Shown here piece after piece: positions 8,038 through 17,102 of a stretch of DNA of 64,000 nt. This DNA is from Variovorax davisae (GTDB lineage: Bacteria; Pseudomonadota; Gammaproteobacteria; Burkholderiales; Burkholderiaceae_C). The stretch's first letter is position 1. Every line of letters begins with the position of its first letter. The DNA lies in the NCBI RefSeq assembly GCF_030316845.1, contig NZ_JASZYS010000001.1, positions 62,001-126,000 of the forward strand. Reading direction: 5' to 3'. The notes under the pieces were generated by a model. That model was not told where the DNA came from, searched no databases, and was given only the letters and a program-made list of their open reading frames with translations. Both the position numbers and the translations under genes were made by a program.

Positions 8038-8903
8038 GCGGGGTGCCGCTCACGTTGGCGCTGCAGGTGCCGATCGAGGCGGCGCTGGTGCGGCTGCGCG
8101 AAGGCAGCGCCGAGCAGTGCCTGTCGGACCATGCCTTCTCCAACCTCTACCTCTTCCGGGACGCGCACGACTACCGCTACCTGCCCGGCGACTGGCCCTG
8201 CATCTCGGGCCGGGCCTACGACGGCACGCGGCACCTGATGCCGCTGTTCGGGCTGCATGAAGCGCCGCTCGACGTGCTGCGCCGGCTGCTCGACGGCCAC
8301 GATTGCCTGTACCCGATCGCACAGCGTGATGCCGAAAGGCTTTCGCCGTCGCAGTTCCGCCTGTGGAGTTCGGCCGACGACGCCGACTACCTGTTCGAGG
8401 CCGGGCAGTTCAGCGACTTTCCGGGCCGGGCGCTCGCCCGGAAGCGCAACCAGGTCCGGCAGCTGCTGGCGGCCTGCGCGCCGCGCTGCATGTCATTCGG
8501 GGTCGAGACGGCGGACGCCGCGCGGCAGGTACTGCGGGGCTGGATGGCGCAGAAGGGCAAGGCCCACGGCGAGGCCGACGAGTCCGCCTGCCTCGAGGCC
8601 ATCGCCGCGGCCGCTACCTTCGGTCTCGAAGGCTTCGTGCATTTCGCGGGCGACCAGCCGCTGGGCTTCGTGCTGGCGCAGGAGCTCCAGCCCGAGGCCT
8701 TCGTGATGCGCTTCGCGAAGGGGCTGGACAGCCGCGTCGGCATCTATCCCTACATGTTCCAGCACTTCTGCCGCCACTTTGCGCGCCCGGTGCGATGGCT
8801 CAACTTCGAGCAGGACATGGGGCTGGCTGGGTTTCGGCGCAGCAAGCGCTCGTACGGCCCTGCGGCGTTGATTCCGAAGCTGCGGGTTGCGCTACGGGAG
8901 TGA
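8034..8903 (+). CDS. DUF2156 (phosphatidylglycerol lysyltransferase-domain) protein
   Basis: A 289-residue protein of the DUF2156 family, whose double GNAT fold is shared with the aminoacyl-phosphatidylglycerol synthases. It lacks the membrane part of MprF-type enzymes, so it is a soluble stand-alone acyltransferase-like protein of unknown substrate. Recognisable stretches are DHAFSNLYLFRD near the N-terminus and FEQDMGLAGFRRSKRSYGP near the C-terminus. The ATG overlaps the preceding TGA. It is the last intact core-genome gene before the AT-richer island. Confidence 0.75.
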   Translation: MSGVPLTLALQVPIEAALVRLREGSAEQCLSDHAFSNLYLFRDAHDYRYLPGDWPCISGRAYDGTRHLMPLFGLHEAPLDVLRRLLDGHDCLYPIAQRDAERLSPSQFRLWSSADDADYLFEAGQFSDFPGRALARKRNQVRQLLAACAPRCMSFGVETADAARQVLRGWMAQKGKAHGEADESACLEAIAAAATFGLEGFVHFAGDQPLGFVLAQELQPEAFVMRFAKGLDSRVGIYPYMFQHFCRHFARPVRWLNFEQDMGLAGFRRSKRSYGPAALIPKLRVALRE

Positions 8904-9101
8904 GGCGCTGGCCTGCTCACTTCGCCTCCCGCCGACGTGCACCGTGTGGAAGGCCCTGGGCGTTTCGAAGACCATGCTTCCATGGCCGCGGTCCGTGTCT
9001 CGGCAATCGAGACCCGGACCGCTCACCGGCGGAATGCCGTTCGCGTACTGCCAGACCGGTGGCGCGAACAACCAGAGGGCGGAGAGCCTGTAGTCGTCCT
9101 G
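8892..9101 (-). pseudogene. Truncated gene remnant at the left edge of the NRPS island
   Basis: An open minus-strand frame without a start codon, bounded by stops at 9102-9104 and 8892-8894. It encodes protein-like sequence including DDYRLSALWLFAPPVWQYAN and GSMVFETPRAFHTVHVGG. Upstream, another frame (near 9120-9170) reads YYTAFTTICG, suggesting the same gene continues with a frameshift. I do not recognise the family. I read it as the 3' end of a gene decayed where the island joined. The remainder of 8904-9211 shows nothing else. Confidence 0.35.
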
Positions 9102-9211
9102 TCATGTGCCTCGGTCATCGCCCTGCACGCCGCGTGCCGCAAATCGTGGTGAAGGCTGTGTAGTAGCCGCGCCTCGCAGCAATTCGGTGAGCTTTGCAGG
9201 ATCAGCGATCC

Positions 9212-9682
9212 CTAGCCGATCAGGTTCGCGCTCTCCACGTACGTACAAGCAAATCGAAGGCGACGGACGCATTCGTCCTGGTCTAGCAAGTACATCACCT
9301 GCTCCGCACGCAGTGGGGAGCGACCCATCGAAGTCGCAACACATACGACGTTGGCTATGAGCGTTGACGGAAGCCCTTCGCACGCCGCGGTCCTATCCAA
9401 AATGTTCGCCGACGATTCAAGAGTCCACTGAAAGGCGACCGCTTCGGCTTCATCTGCAGTTCGGCGCAATACCTGGCAAACCGTTTGATAGCAGCCGTTA
9501 CCAGCGGCTATGAGTAAGACCCCGTCCACTCGTAGACGCCTGGTCAGCAGCGGCCATGCCGCCTCGAGCGCATCGGCAGTCGACAAACCTGATTCAGACA
9601 GCTGACGGATGATGGCGCTGAACCGTCTTTCTGCAAGAAGCTGTAAAGCAAGACGAACAGACTGCTCTGGTGGCGAACTCAT
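9212..9682 (-). CDS. Hypothetical protein, divergent from the NRPS genes
   Basis: A 156-residue soluble, helix-rich protein I cannot assign. The codons are less G/C-biased than in the flanking core genes, matching the adjacent NRPS genes, so it probably arrived with the island. An AGGGGGAT stretch precedes the ATG at 9682. It is divergent from the first adenylation gene across a 200-bp AT-rich intergenic region, a position often held by a regulator, but no helix-turn-helix or sensor motif is visible. A GGATC-AGC-GATCC hairpin (9199-9211) adjoins its stop. Confidence 0.55.
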   Translation of the reverse strand: MSSPPEQSVRLALQLLAERRFSAIIRQLSESGLSTADALEAAWPLLTRRLRVDGVLLIAAGNGCYQTVCQVLRRTADEAEAVAFQWTLESSANILDRTAACEGLPSTLIANVVCVATSMGRSPLRAEQVMYLLDQDECVRRLRFACTYVESANLIG

Positions 9683-9883
9683 ACATCCCCCTGATTACGC
9701 CGCGGCCCTACTCGGCGCGTCTCGCATATCAAACTCAATTATTTACATTGATCCCACAATAAATTGATGACTGCAATCTATTGTCACGCTTCACCGCAAT
9801 GCATCGCATCGTGCTTATCATATGCATCATAGGGGGCGGACCGACGTACTTACGCACCGTTACACTCGCCTAAGGAGGCACTC
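9683..9883. promoter_or_regulatory. AT-rich divergent intergenic region of the NRPS island
   Basis: This is the most AT-rich stretch in the window and must carry the promoters for the NRPS operon and the divergent hypothetical gene. A TTGTCA hexamer (9781-9786) and several TAT/CAT-rich hexamers occur, but no -35/-10 pair with good spacing can be fixed by eye. A near-perfect ribosome site, TAAGGAGG, lies five bases before the ATG at 9884. Confidence 0.5.
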
Positions 9884-11413
9884 ATGTTGAACAATAGCGA
9901 ATTGCAGCATTCGCTGCAGGGCGACAGCGCGAACATTTATTCGCATTTCGATCGTGCGATGAAAAAAAACGGTGACCGAATAGCGGTAGCTTGCGGTAGT
10001 GAATTTCTTACCTATCGGCAGCTTGAACACGAAGTAGACAAAATCGCGTTGGCCTTGCTTGTTGCGGGGGCCGTACCGACTCAAAGAGTCGGCATTGCAG
10101 TCGCACATAGCCAACGGCTGGTTGCATCTATTCTTGCGGTCCTGAAAATAGGTTGCACCTATGTGCCCATCGACACAAGGCATCCTCGGTCGAGAATTTT
10201 CCACGTAGTTTAAGACAGTAGCGTCAGCTTCGTTCTCTACAGCCGCGACAACAGCGACCTAGTGTCCGCCCTACCAGTAGTCGGAGGCATTTGCGTAGAT
10301 AGTCTGCCTCCGGCCGGAGATTCGAACATAGCTCCTACGGAGGGATCCTCTCTTGCCTACATTCTGTATACATCTGGATCGACTGGGAAGCCAAAGGGTG
10401 TCGGCATAAGTCACGCAAACCTCGCGAACTATGTGCTGTGGGCGAGTGAATTCTATATTCGTTCAGTTGACGACAGGATTGCCCTTTACACGACACTCGC
10501 ATTCGATTTCACTGTAACGTGCATCTTTCCTCCATTAATTGTGGGCGCCTCTATCGGGATATTCGACGGTGTCGCTGATCCTATGATAATTTTGGAAATA
10601 CTCGATGACGCGCACATCAATGTTCTAAAGATTACGCCCTCGTACTTGTCGATTCTGCTTCAGTTGCTAGACCAAGAGACAAAACTGGAGCGGCTGATTG
10701 TAGGAGGAGAGGATCTGAAGACCGGTCTGGCAGCTCGAGTGCTCGCGAAGTTGAAGCCGGGTGCTCAGGTGATCAACGAATACGGCCCTACAGAGGCAAC
10801 GGTCGGATGCATTTTCCACGTCTTCGATCCCAACTGCGATGCCACACCCTCTGTTCCGATTGGACGTCCGATTCCCAACGTGGAAGCCTTCATTCTCAAT
10901 GAAGAAGGCTATACCGATGCAGTCAACGCGGAAGGAGAACTATGCATCGCAGGAAAGAGCCTTGCCGCTGGCTATCTCAATCTGCCTCAAAGAACGCGTG
11001 AGGCATTTCATCCCATTCCGCAGCGTCCGTGTGAATTGATGTATAAAACGGGGGACATCGTCAGACGATGTTCAAATGGAAATCTTCTCTTTATTGGTCG
11101 ACGCGATGAACAAGTCAAAATTCGAGGGCATCGTGTCGAGCTCGGCGAAATAACCACCGCCATTCTTGCGAATCCGAAAGCTGAGGCGGTTCATGTCATT
11201 GCAATTCCCCAGCACGGGACGCATGCACTCGCCGCATTGGTGGCGAGTCAGCAGGCACTTTCCGCGCCAGAACTCATTGCTGGCATGAGGAATCGGTTAC
11301 CTGACTATATGCTGCCCTCAGTCATCAAAATCGTAAGCGAGCTACCTCTGACAGCAAATCAGAAAGTTGATAGCGCCAAAGCTATGAAGCTTTTCAAACA
11401 GGGAGATGACTAA
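9884..11413 (+). pseudogene. NRPS adenylation-domain gene interrupted by an in-frame TAA
   Basis: A stand-alone adenylation (A) domain of ~509 codons that would activate an amino acid as aminoacyl-AMP. A TAA at 10211-10213 breaks it after 109 codons; the frame then continues without a shift to 11413. Visible core motifs: A3 LYTSGSTGKPKG, A5 NEYGPTE, A7 YKTGD, A8 GRRDEQVKIRGHRVELGE, and A10 with its Lys (TANQKVD). By manual alignment to GrsA the pocket code is DFTKIGEVGK, close to the asparagine code DLTKLGEVGK. At the stop, relatives usually have Glu, so GAA/GAG to TAA is one base change. The TAA overlaps the next ATG (TAATG). Confidence 0.8.
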
Positions 11414-12501
11414 TGAATTCAATTTCCAACGAACATGACTACGAATGCGAAGAAGCTTTAACTCTGCTTTGGGCAGAGCTGCTGGAAATGAACCTCGCTG
11501 ATGTTCGTTCCGACACGGACTTTTTCAAGGCTGGGGGGCATTCACTTTCTGCGATGTTGCTGATCGCGCGGGTCCAAAAAGGCTTAGGCAAATTGGTCCC
11601 GCTGTTTGCGTTGGTTGAAAATCCTACGCCCGCAACCCTCGCGCAGTACATCTCAAACATGGGAGATCGTAAGATTGTGGAAGAACCAAAAGCACCGGAT
11701 GGTTCGGCATCTCAAACTGAACGATTGCTGGGATACAACAATGAAGAGCGGCGTGATCGACGAAATGCCTGGTTCGATAAATACTATTCCTTAGCAATCA
11801 CCAGCGCCGCTCATGCGGAGTTCTGTCGAAGGATATATGGTGAAAACTTTGGACAGCATGGCATGGCAGATTTTGTCCAAATCGATCAACTACTGGCGTA
11901 CATGAAGCCAATTCCCGGCGACGTTGTTCTCGACCTAGGCTGTGGCTACGGTCTGATATCAGAATATATCTTTAAGAAGACCGGTGCATCTGTTGTGGGC
12001 GTGGATTTGGCTCCCAAAGCCATCGCCTTCGCGCAGACGTTGGCTGAACGAAACAGCAAGCTTCGGTTTCATTTAATGGACATTCAAAACATCACGTTCC
12101 CGGCAGGCACATTCAGTCACATCGTTTCCATCGACACCATCTACTACGCCACTTCCACCAAAAGCATTCTCGAAAAGTTCATCGAGATTGGACAGCCTGC
12201 CGTCAAAGTTGGGATTCTTCGGACATTTCCAATTCGAACCTTCACTAAAGAGACCTGGCACCCGGACAGAACGGAGTTGGCTGTTCTGCTTTCTGGTGCT
12301 TTTGGTGGATATCACGCTTCAGACCTCAGCAAAGAAGAAAACGAACACTGGCGCAAGAAGGTGCAGGTTCTGGAGACGCTGCGAGACGACTTCATAAAAG
12401 AAGGCAACCAAGAACTCTATGAGTTTCGCTACAAGGAAGCTAAATACGAGGCAGGAATCGAGCAGTTTCGATACATGTTTGTGTCGGAGCGATCACTATG
12501 A
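11413..12501 (+). CDS. Peptidyl carrier protein-methyltransferase fusion
   Basis: A 362-residue two-domain protein. Residues ~10-85 form a peptidyl carrier domain with the phosphopantetheine site DFFKAGGHSL (Ser44). Residues ~110-355 form a class I SAM-dependent methyltransferase with motif I DLGCGYG (174-180) and the downstream acidic GVDLAPKAI stretch. It probably holds the aminoacyl unit loaded by the upstream adenylation protein and methylates it or the growing product; N-, O- or C-methylation cannot be told. The start and stop overlap both neighbouring genes, so translation is coupled. Base composition is island-like. Confidence 0.85.
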   Translation: MNSISNEHDYECEEALTLLWAELLEMNLADVRSDTDFFKAGGHSLSAMLLIARVQKGLGKLVPLFALVENPTPATLAQYISNMGDRKIVEEPKAPDGSASQTERLLGYNNEERRDRRNAWFDKYYSLAITSAAHAEFCRRIYGENFGQHGMADFVQIDQLLAYMKPIPGDVVLDLGCGYGLISEYIFKKTGASVVGVDLAPKAIAFAQTLAERNSKLRFHLMDIQNITFPAGTFSHIVSIDTIYYATSTKSILEKFIEIGQPAVKVGILRTFPIRTFTKETWHPDRTELAVLLSGAFGGYHASDLSKEENEHWRKKVQVLETLRDDFIKEGNQELYEFRYKEAKYEAGIEQFRYMFVSERSL

Positions 12502-13847
12502 CGGCCTTGGCAGCAGCGGCATCCGGCCCACTGCCCATTCGCGAGCATCCGACCTCAAACCACATTTCGTTCAATCAGGAACAGATCTGCCTGCTGGAGG
12601 CGTTCTATCCGAACAAAGGCGCTTACAACGCGCTGACTAAGATCCACATTCAAGGAAGACTCGACGTCAACTGCTTGGAAAAGGCCGTCACTCACATCGT
12701 GGGCCGTCATGAAATGCTCAGAACGACCATTGCTCTTGAAACCGATGGCTTTCGCGCGAATGTGCACCCCCACCACACCGTGAACATCAGCATTGACGAT
12801 CTATCGGCACTGCCTGAGAAAGCACAGCTGCAGGCGTTCGACGAATGCTTTCGACGTGCGCTCGCCAGGCGCTTCCGTGTGGAGCAGCTGCCGCTGTTTG
12901 AGATTTGCGCCATTAAGTTTGGACCTGAAGCCTGGAAGCTTATTCAAGTGGAGCACCATGCCGTTCACGACGGTTGGTCGTTTGGGCGCCTTTGGACAGA
13001 AATCCAAACTGCGTACAACGCCTTTGATTCTGGCGACAAACCCTCCTTGCCCGCGTTGCCGACCCAGTACCAGCAGTTCGTCCATTGGCAGCGTGAGCGC
13101 CTGGCGGGTTCATACGGGACGGCAGCGCTCGAGTTTTGGTGCAGCTATTTGGCGGAGTTTGATCACCATCGGGTGGTCACCGTGTCGAGCAAGTCGCAAA
13201 GACAGGGCAAGATCAGTAACTTCACAACAGAAGTCTCTGAATCTCACTGTGTCCGAGTCGAACTCGCAGCTCGCAAGCTTGGCGTGTCGGCATTCGTGTT
13301 GATGTTTTCGACATTCATTCTCCTACTCGCCCACCGAACTGCCCAAGAGGAATTGACCGTGGGCACCGCGGTGAGTGCTCGCACTGAGCCTGATCTTGAA
13401 CCGCTGATAGGGATGATTGTCAATACGCTGCCTATCCGAGTCAGTCTCGGTCACGACCGCTCCATCAGGACGACCTGTCGGCTAGTTCAGACATCGTTGT
13501 TCAAGTCGTTGCGGTACCCCGATGTCCCTCTGTCACTGATCGTTCGCCGTCTCGGGTTAACGGAGACGCGCGGTCGCAACCCAGTCTTCCAGCAGTGCTT
13601 CAGTTTTCACGACTCAGTGATTCCGAGAATCGAGTTAAACGGTGCAACAGGATTGATTGAGGAAGAGCACAATTGCGTCTCAAAGTTCGACATCAACGTT
13701 GTAGCTATTCCTCCAAATATAGCTCGCGGCACCAAGAGCATGCGCATGTTCTGGCAGTTTGCTGAAGGACTGCTTAGTGAAAGTGAGTGTGTCCGCTTTG
13801 CGGACGAGTATGCAGCGCTTCTCGTTCAAGTCGTAGCCAGTGCGTAG
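12498..13847 (+). CDS. Stand-alone NRPS condensation domain protein
   Basis: A 449-residue single condensation domain. It has the C2-type RHEMLRTTI, the catalytic HHAVHDG (HHxxxDG, residues 153-159) and the C5-type IGMIVNTLPIRV. Family knowledge: it joins two carrier-bound acyl units by an amide bond. With only two carrier proteins in the operon, the expected product is a dipeptide-like amide. The ATG overlaps the previous TGA. There is no thioesterase or reductase domain here or nearby, so release is unexplained. Confidence 0.9.
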   Translation: MTALAAAASGPLPIREHPTSNHISFNQEQICLLEAFYPNKGAYNALTKIHIQGRLDVNCLEKAVTHIVGRHEMLRTTIALETDGFRANVHPHHTVNISIDDLSALPEKAQLQAFDECFRRALARRFRVEQLPLFEICAIKFGPEAWKLIQVEHHAVHDGWSFGRLWTEIQTAYNAFDSGDKPSLPALPTQYQQFVHWQRERLAGSYGTAALEFWCSYLAEFDHHRVVTVSSKSQRQGKISNFTTEVSESHCVRVELAARKLGVSAFVLMFSTFILLLAHRTAQEELTVGTAVSARTEPDLEPLIGMIVNTLPIRVSLGHDRSIRTTCRLVQTSLFKSLRYPDVPLSLIVRRLGLTETRGRNPVFQQCFSFHDSVIPRIELNGATGLIEEEHNCVSKFDINVVAIPPNIARGTKSMRMFWQFAEGLLSESECVRFADEYAALLVQVVASA

Positions 13848-13883
13848 ATGTGCAACGCGCAGCTTAAATAGAGGGACGCAGCT

Positions 13884-15266
13884 ATGACAGCGAATGGGAG
13901 GTTCATGCCGGCGGTGATTCTGGGCATGGGGGCCTTCATGGCGACGTTCGACATCACCGCCGTTTCCCTTGCCCTGCCGTCCATCGGAACGACATTGTCA
14001 ATACCGACGAACGATCTTGTCTGGGTCATGAACGTCTACAGCATGACGTTTACCGTCGTTCTCATTGTCGCCGGAACTCTAGCTGATCAGTGGGGCCCAA
14101 AACCGGCGCTCATCTTCGGAACATCGATCTTCCTAATCTCTTCAGGCGGTTGCGGGTTTGCGGACTCGTTTCGACTCCTGATTGCAGGGCGCCTCGTACA
14201 AGGGATTGGCGCAGCTTTCATCTTATGCGGCGGCTACGCAATGATGAGCCAACTCTACTCGGAAAAAGCGCAGCGAATCCAGGCCTTCGCTATCATGGGC
14301 ACCATCAGTGGCTCCGCAATGGCCGTTGGTCCAGGACTTGGCGGCATCCTCTCCAGCACCCTCGGGTGGCCCTGGATTTTCTTCTTGAACATTCCTGTTT
14401 GCTTGGTCATTGTTGGAGCCCTGTGCCGCGTCAATTGCGTCAAATCTTCGGACTGCGCGACCTCCATTGATTTCTTGGGAATTGCCGCTTTTGGCGTGCT
14501 GATGCTCGTCGCCTCGTGGTGCATGATTCACGGGCCTTCCCTCTTCGACGTGCGCCTGAGCCTCGCCGTGGCGGCGGGCCTCGTTGCGTTCCTGGCTGCC
14601 CTCTTCATCGTGATTGAACTGACAGTCCGGCGACCCGCGGTGGACCTTACGCTCCTTGCGCGCAGAACGTTTTGCGGACTGGCTATCGTCCCGATTTGCC
14701 TTGCCTTTTCCTATTGGGCGCCGTTGGTCTTTCTTCCCATCCTGTTGGAGTCTGTCTTTCGGCTTGACGGCCTTTCGGCGTCGTACGTGATGCTCGCGTT
14801 CACCTGCCCCATGTTCTTGGTTCCATACTTGGCGACCGGCCTCGCAACACGCATCCATGAGGGTGTCTTCTTCTCCTATGGCCTACTCGGTGTCGCCACA
14901 GGTAGCTTGTTGATATCAGCTGGCGCTCATTTCGTGAGCATCGGTCTTTCGATGCTGGGCATGGCGCTTGCGGGCTCAAGTGCAGCTGCCATCCAAAACC
15001 AGGTATCGGGGGCCTTGATAGCCGCAGCGCCTGCAGACCGATCGGGCACGGTCACAGCCCTCATGACTATCCTTAGACAGGGAGGTTTTGTACTTGGAAC
15101 GGCCCTGTTGTCCGCCGTCATGAGCGTTCTGCAAGGTATCTCCTCCAACGAGTTCCCGTTTATGTTTGTGGTTTGCGCCTCGATTTCACTTGTCGGCGCT
15201 GTCGCAACCCGCATCCTCGTGTCGAGGGATGAGAAAAGTACGCGAGGAGGAGCCTATGCAAACTGA
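13884..15266 (+). CDS. MFS transporter, DHA2 (EmrB/QacA-like) family
   Basis: A 460-residue polytopic inner-membrane protein with about 14 hydrophobic segments, as in the DHA2 drug:H+ antiporters. It has GTLADQWGPKPAL (motif A region), IAGRLVQGIGAAF, and GWPWIFFLNIPV after the motif-C region GPGLGG. Its place between condensation and carrier genes suggests it exports the NRPS product or gives self-protection; that is inference. A GAGGGA site precedes the ATG. Its end overlaps the next gene by 11 bases. Confidence 0.88.
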   Translation: MTANGRFMPAVILGMGAFMATFDITAVSLALPSIGTTLSIPTNDLVWVMNVYSMTFTVVLIVAGTLADQWGPKPALIFGTSIFLISSGGCGFADSFRLLIAGRLVQGIGAAFILCGGYAMMSQLYSEKAQRIQAFAIMGTISGSAMAVGPGLGGILSSTLGWPWIFFLNIPVCLVIVGALCRVNCVKSSDCATSIDFLGIAAFGVLMLVASWCMIHGPSLFDVRLSLAVAAGLVAFLAALFIVIELTVRRPAVDLTLLARRTFCGLAIVPICLAFSYWAPLVFLPILLESVFRLDGLSASYVMLAFTCPMFLVPYLATGLATRIHEGVFFSYGLLGVATGSLLISAGAHFVSIGLSMLGMALAGSSAAAIQNQVSGALIAAAPADRSGTVTALMTILRQGGFVLGTALLSAVMSVLQGISSNEFPFMFVVCASISLVGAVATRILVSRDEKSTRGGAYAN

Positions 15267-15516
15267 GCCTCGAGCAGGCGAGCAATCTGAAGTCAATCAG
15301 AGCGTCGCTTCTATATGGAAGTCGATCTTGTGTTGTACGGCCGTTGGGCCCAGTGATGACTTCTTCTCATCTGGAGGGACCTCTCTGGCCGCCGTCAAGT
15401 TTCTGGCTGCTTTGGAGAAATGCTTTGGTGCTGAAGTCTTGACTCCCGAAGAGTTATACAAGGTTCGCACATTCGGAGCGATAGCCTCGGCGGTGGAGCG
15501 CCATGTCCAGCGGTGA
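15256..15516 (+). CDS. Stand-alone peptidyl carrier protein
   Basis: An 86-residue single carrier domain with the phosphopantetheine attachment site DDFFSSGGTSL (Ser43). I chose the ATG at 15256 because a GGAGGAG site lies just upstream; a longer frame from 15166 would lie largely inside the MFS gene. It would carry the amino acid loaded by the adenylation protein encoded immediately downstream, whose start it overlaps by 14 bases. A phosphopantetheinyl transferase is not encoded in the window. Confidence 0.85.
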   Translation: MQTEPRAGEQSEVNQSVASIWKSILCCTAVGPSDDFFSSGGTSLAAVKFLAALEKCFGAEVLTPEELYKVRTFGAIASAVERHVQR

Positions 15517-17047
15517 GCCGAGTCAGTCCCGCGGGGACTTCCTACACCAATCCATTTGCGACGTGTTTGCCCGCCAAGTTGCTCTCCGACCGGGCGCAGT
15601 GGCCATCAGAACTGAGAAGCAGGCTGTTTCCTACATCGAACTGGATGCCGCGGCTGAGAGGGTCTGCTGCCTTCTACTTGAACGCGGCATTGAGCCCGGG
15701 ATGACGGTGTCGATTGCAATTCCCAGAACTCCGTCGTACATCGCTTCGCTCCTTGGGGTCCTCAAAGCTGGTGCTGCCTACCTTCCTGTAGATCCAGCTT
15801 GGCCGCCGACCCGCGTCGCGGCCGTGATAGACACCGCTGCCGCAGCATTGCTTGTCGTGGGTGAGCGCGCGCCATTGCCAGAGCTTCCCCATGTCCCACG
15901 AATGGTACTTTCGGAAGATATTTTCAATCCAGGGAAGTCCTCCGCAGCCGCCCCACCGCAGCGCCGCCGCCCAGTGTCGGGGGCGGACGTGGCATACGTA
16001 TGCTTCACATCCGGATCCAGTGGAACACCGAAAGGCGCGTTGATCCCCCACCGGGGTGTCGTCAGTCTCGTCCTCGATCAGAACTATGCGCATTTTTCGG
16101 AACGCACGGTGACTTTGCACCACACTTCTCCGGGATTCGACGTCGCCGCCGCCGAGATATGGACGCCGCTTCTCAATGGAGGAACGTGTGTACTGCTGAG
16201 TGGCGAGCTCGTCAGCATTGGTCGCATCGGCGCAGCGATTCGAGCGGGTAACGTGAACACCATGTTCATTACCACGTCGCTTTTCAACGTCATCGTGGAT
16301 ACGTCAGTCGAGATTCTGGAACGTCTGACGAGTGTTTTCATTGGTGGCGAGGCTCAGTCACCTCGGCATGTTCGTACAGCTAGTGCTCGTCTCCCAAACG
16401 TGGAGATCATGAACTTGTACGGTCCAACTGAAGCTTCGGTCACAACGACATTTTTTCCGCTCGACAAGTTGGCGCCGAAAGCGAAGAACGTACCGATAGG
16501 ACGCTCGATTCGTCATCGAGAGATCTTGCTGGTCGGAGCCAATGGCACGATTGCCCAGCCCGGCGAAGCCGGGGAGATCTGGATTGCGGGACCTGGTCTT
16601 GCGCTGGGGTATGTCAATCGGCCGGACCTCACGGCGGAGCGCTTCGTTTGCGCTGCCCTAGGGTCTTCCGAGACTCGAACCTTTTATCGCACAGGCGACC
16701 TGGGGCAATTCAACAATGAAGGGGATCTGGAGTTCGTTGGTCGTTTAGACAACCAAGTAAAACTGAACGGATACCGCATCGAGGTGGGCGAGATAGAGCG
16801 TGCGTTGACGATGCATGCTTGCATTCGTCAAGCCGCTGTGGTGGCCCAAGGCGTTGATCTAGCTCGCAAACTGAAGGCAGTGCTGGTTACAACTGCGTGG
16901 CCTTTGGAAGACGTCGGCGAGTTTCTTGCAGAAGTACTTCCCAAGTACATGATTCCTGCCGAGTATCGGCGCGTCCAGGAGCTGCCGCGCAACTCCAGTG
17001 GGAAAGTTGATCGCCAGGCGGTAGCGTTGCTGTTCGACGAAACATAG
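15503..17047 (+). CDS. Stand-alone NRPS adenylation domain protein
   Basis: A 514-residue intact adenylation domain. Core motifs: A3 FTSGSSGTPKG, A5 NLYGPTEAS, A7 YRTGDLG, A8 GRLDNQVKLNGYRIEVGE, and A10 with the catalytic Lys (RNSSGKVDR). By manual alignment several pocket residues can be read (D, V, A ... F, G, L, V, T, K), but I could not match the code to a known amino acid, so substrate is left open. It overlaps the carrier protein gene and is the last gene of the operon. A short GCCGCA/TGCGGC hairpin (17061-17079) follows the stop. Confidence 0.9.
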   Translation: MSSGEPSQSRGDFLHQSICDVFARQVALRPGAVAIRTEKQAVSYIELDAAAERVCCLLLERGIEPGMTVSIAIPRTPSYIASLLGVLKAGAAYLPVDPAWPPTRVAAVIDTAAAALLVVGERAPLPELPHVPRMVLSEDIFNPGKSSAAAPPQRRRPVSGADVAYVCFTSGSSGTPKGALIPHRGVVSLVLDQNYAHFSERTVTLHHTSPGFDVAAAEIWTPLLNGGTCVLLSGELVSIGRIGAAIRAGNVNTMFITTSLFNVIVDTSVEILERLTSVFIGGEAQSPRHVRTASARLPNVEIMNLYGPTEASVTTTFFPLDKLAPKAKNVPIGRSIRHREILLVGANGTIAQPGEAGEIWIAGPGLALGYVNRPDLTAERFVCAALGSSETRTFYRTGDLGQFNNEGDLEFVGRLDNQVKLNGYRIEVGEIERALTMHACIRQAAVVAQGVDLARKLKAVLVTTAWPLEDVGEFLAEVLPKYMIPAEYRRVQELPRNSSGKVDRQAVALLFDET

Positions 17048-17060
17048 CGATGCGCGACAC

Positions 17061-17079
17061 GCCGCAGCGTCAATGCGGC
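17061..17079 (+). terminator. Possible weak terminator hairpin after the NRPS operon
   Basis: GCCGCA and TGCGGC form a 6-bp stem with a 7-base loop, 14 bases after the last NRPS stop. No T-tract follows, so this is only suggestive. Confidence 0.25.
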
Positions 17080-17102
17080 ATCTTGGATCGACTTGAGGAA
17101 CG

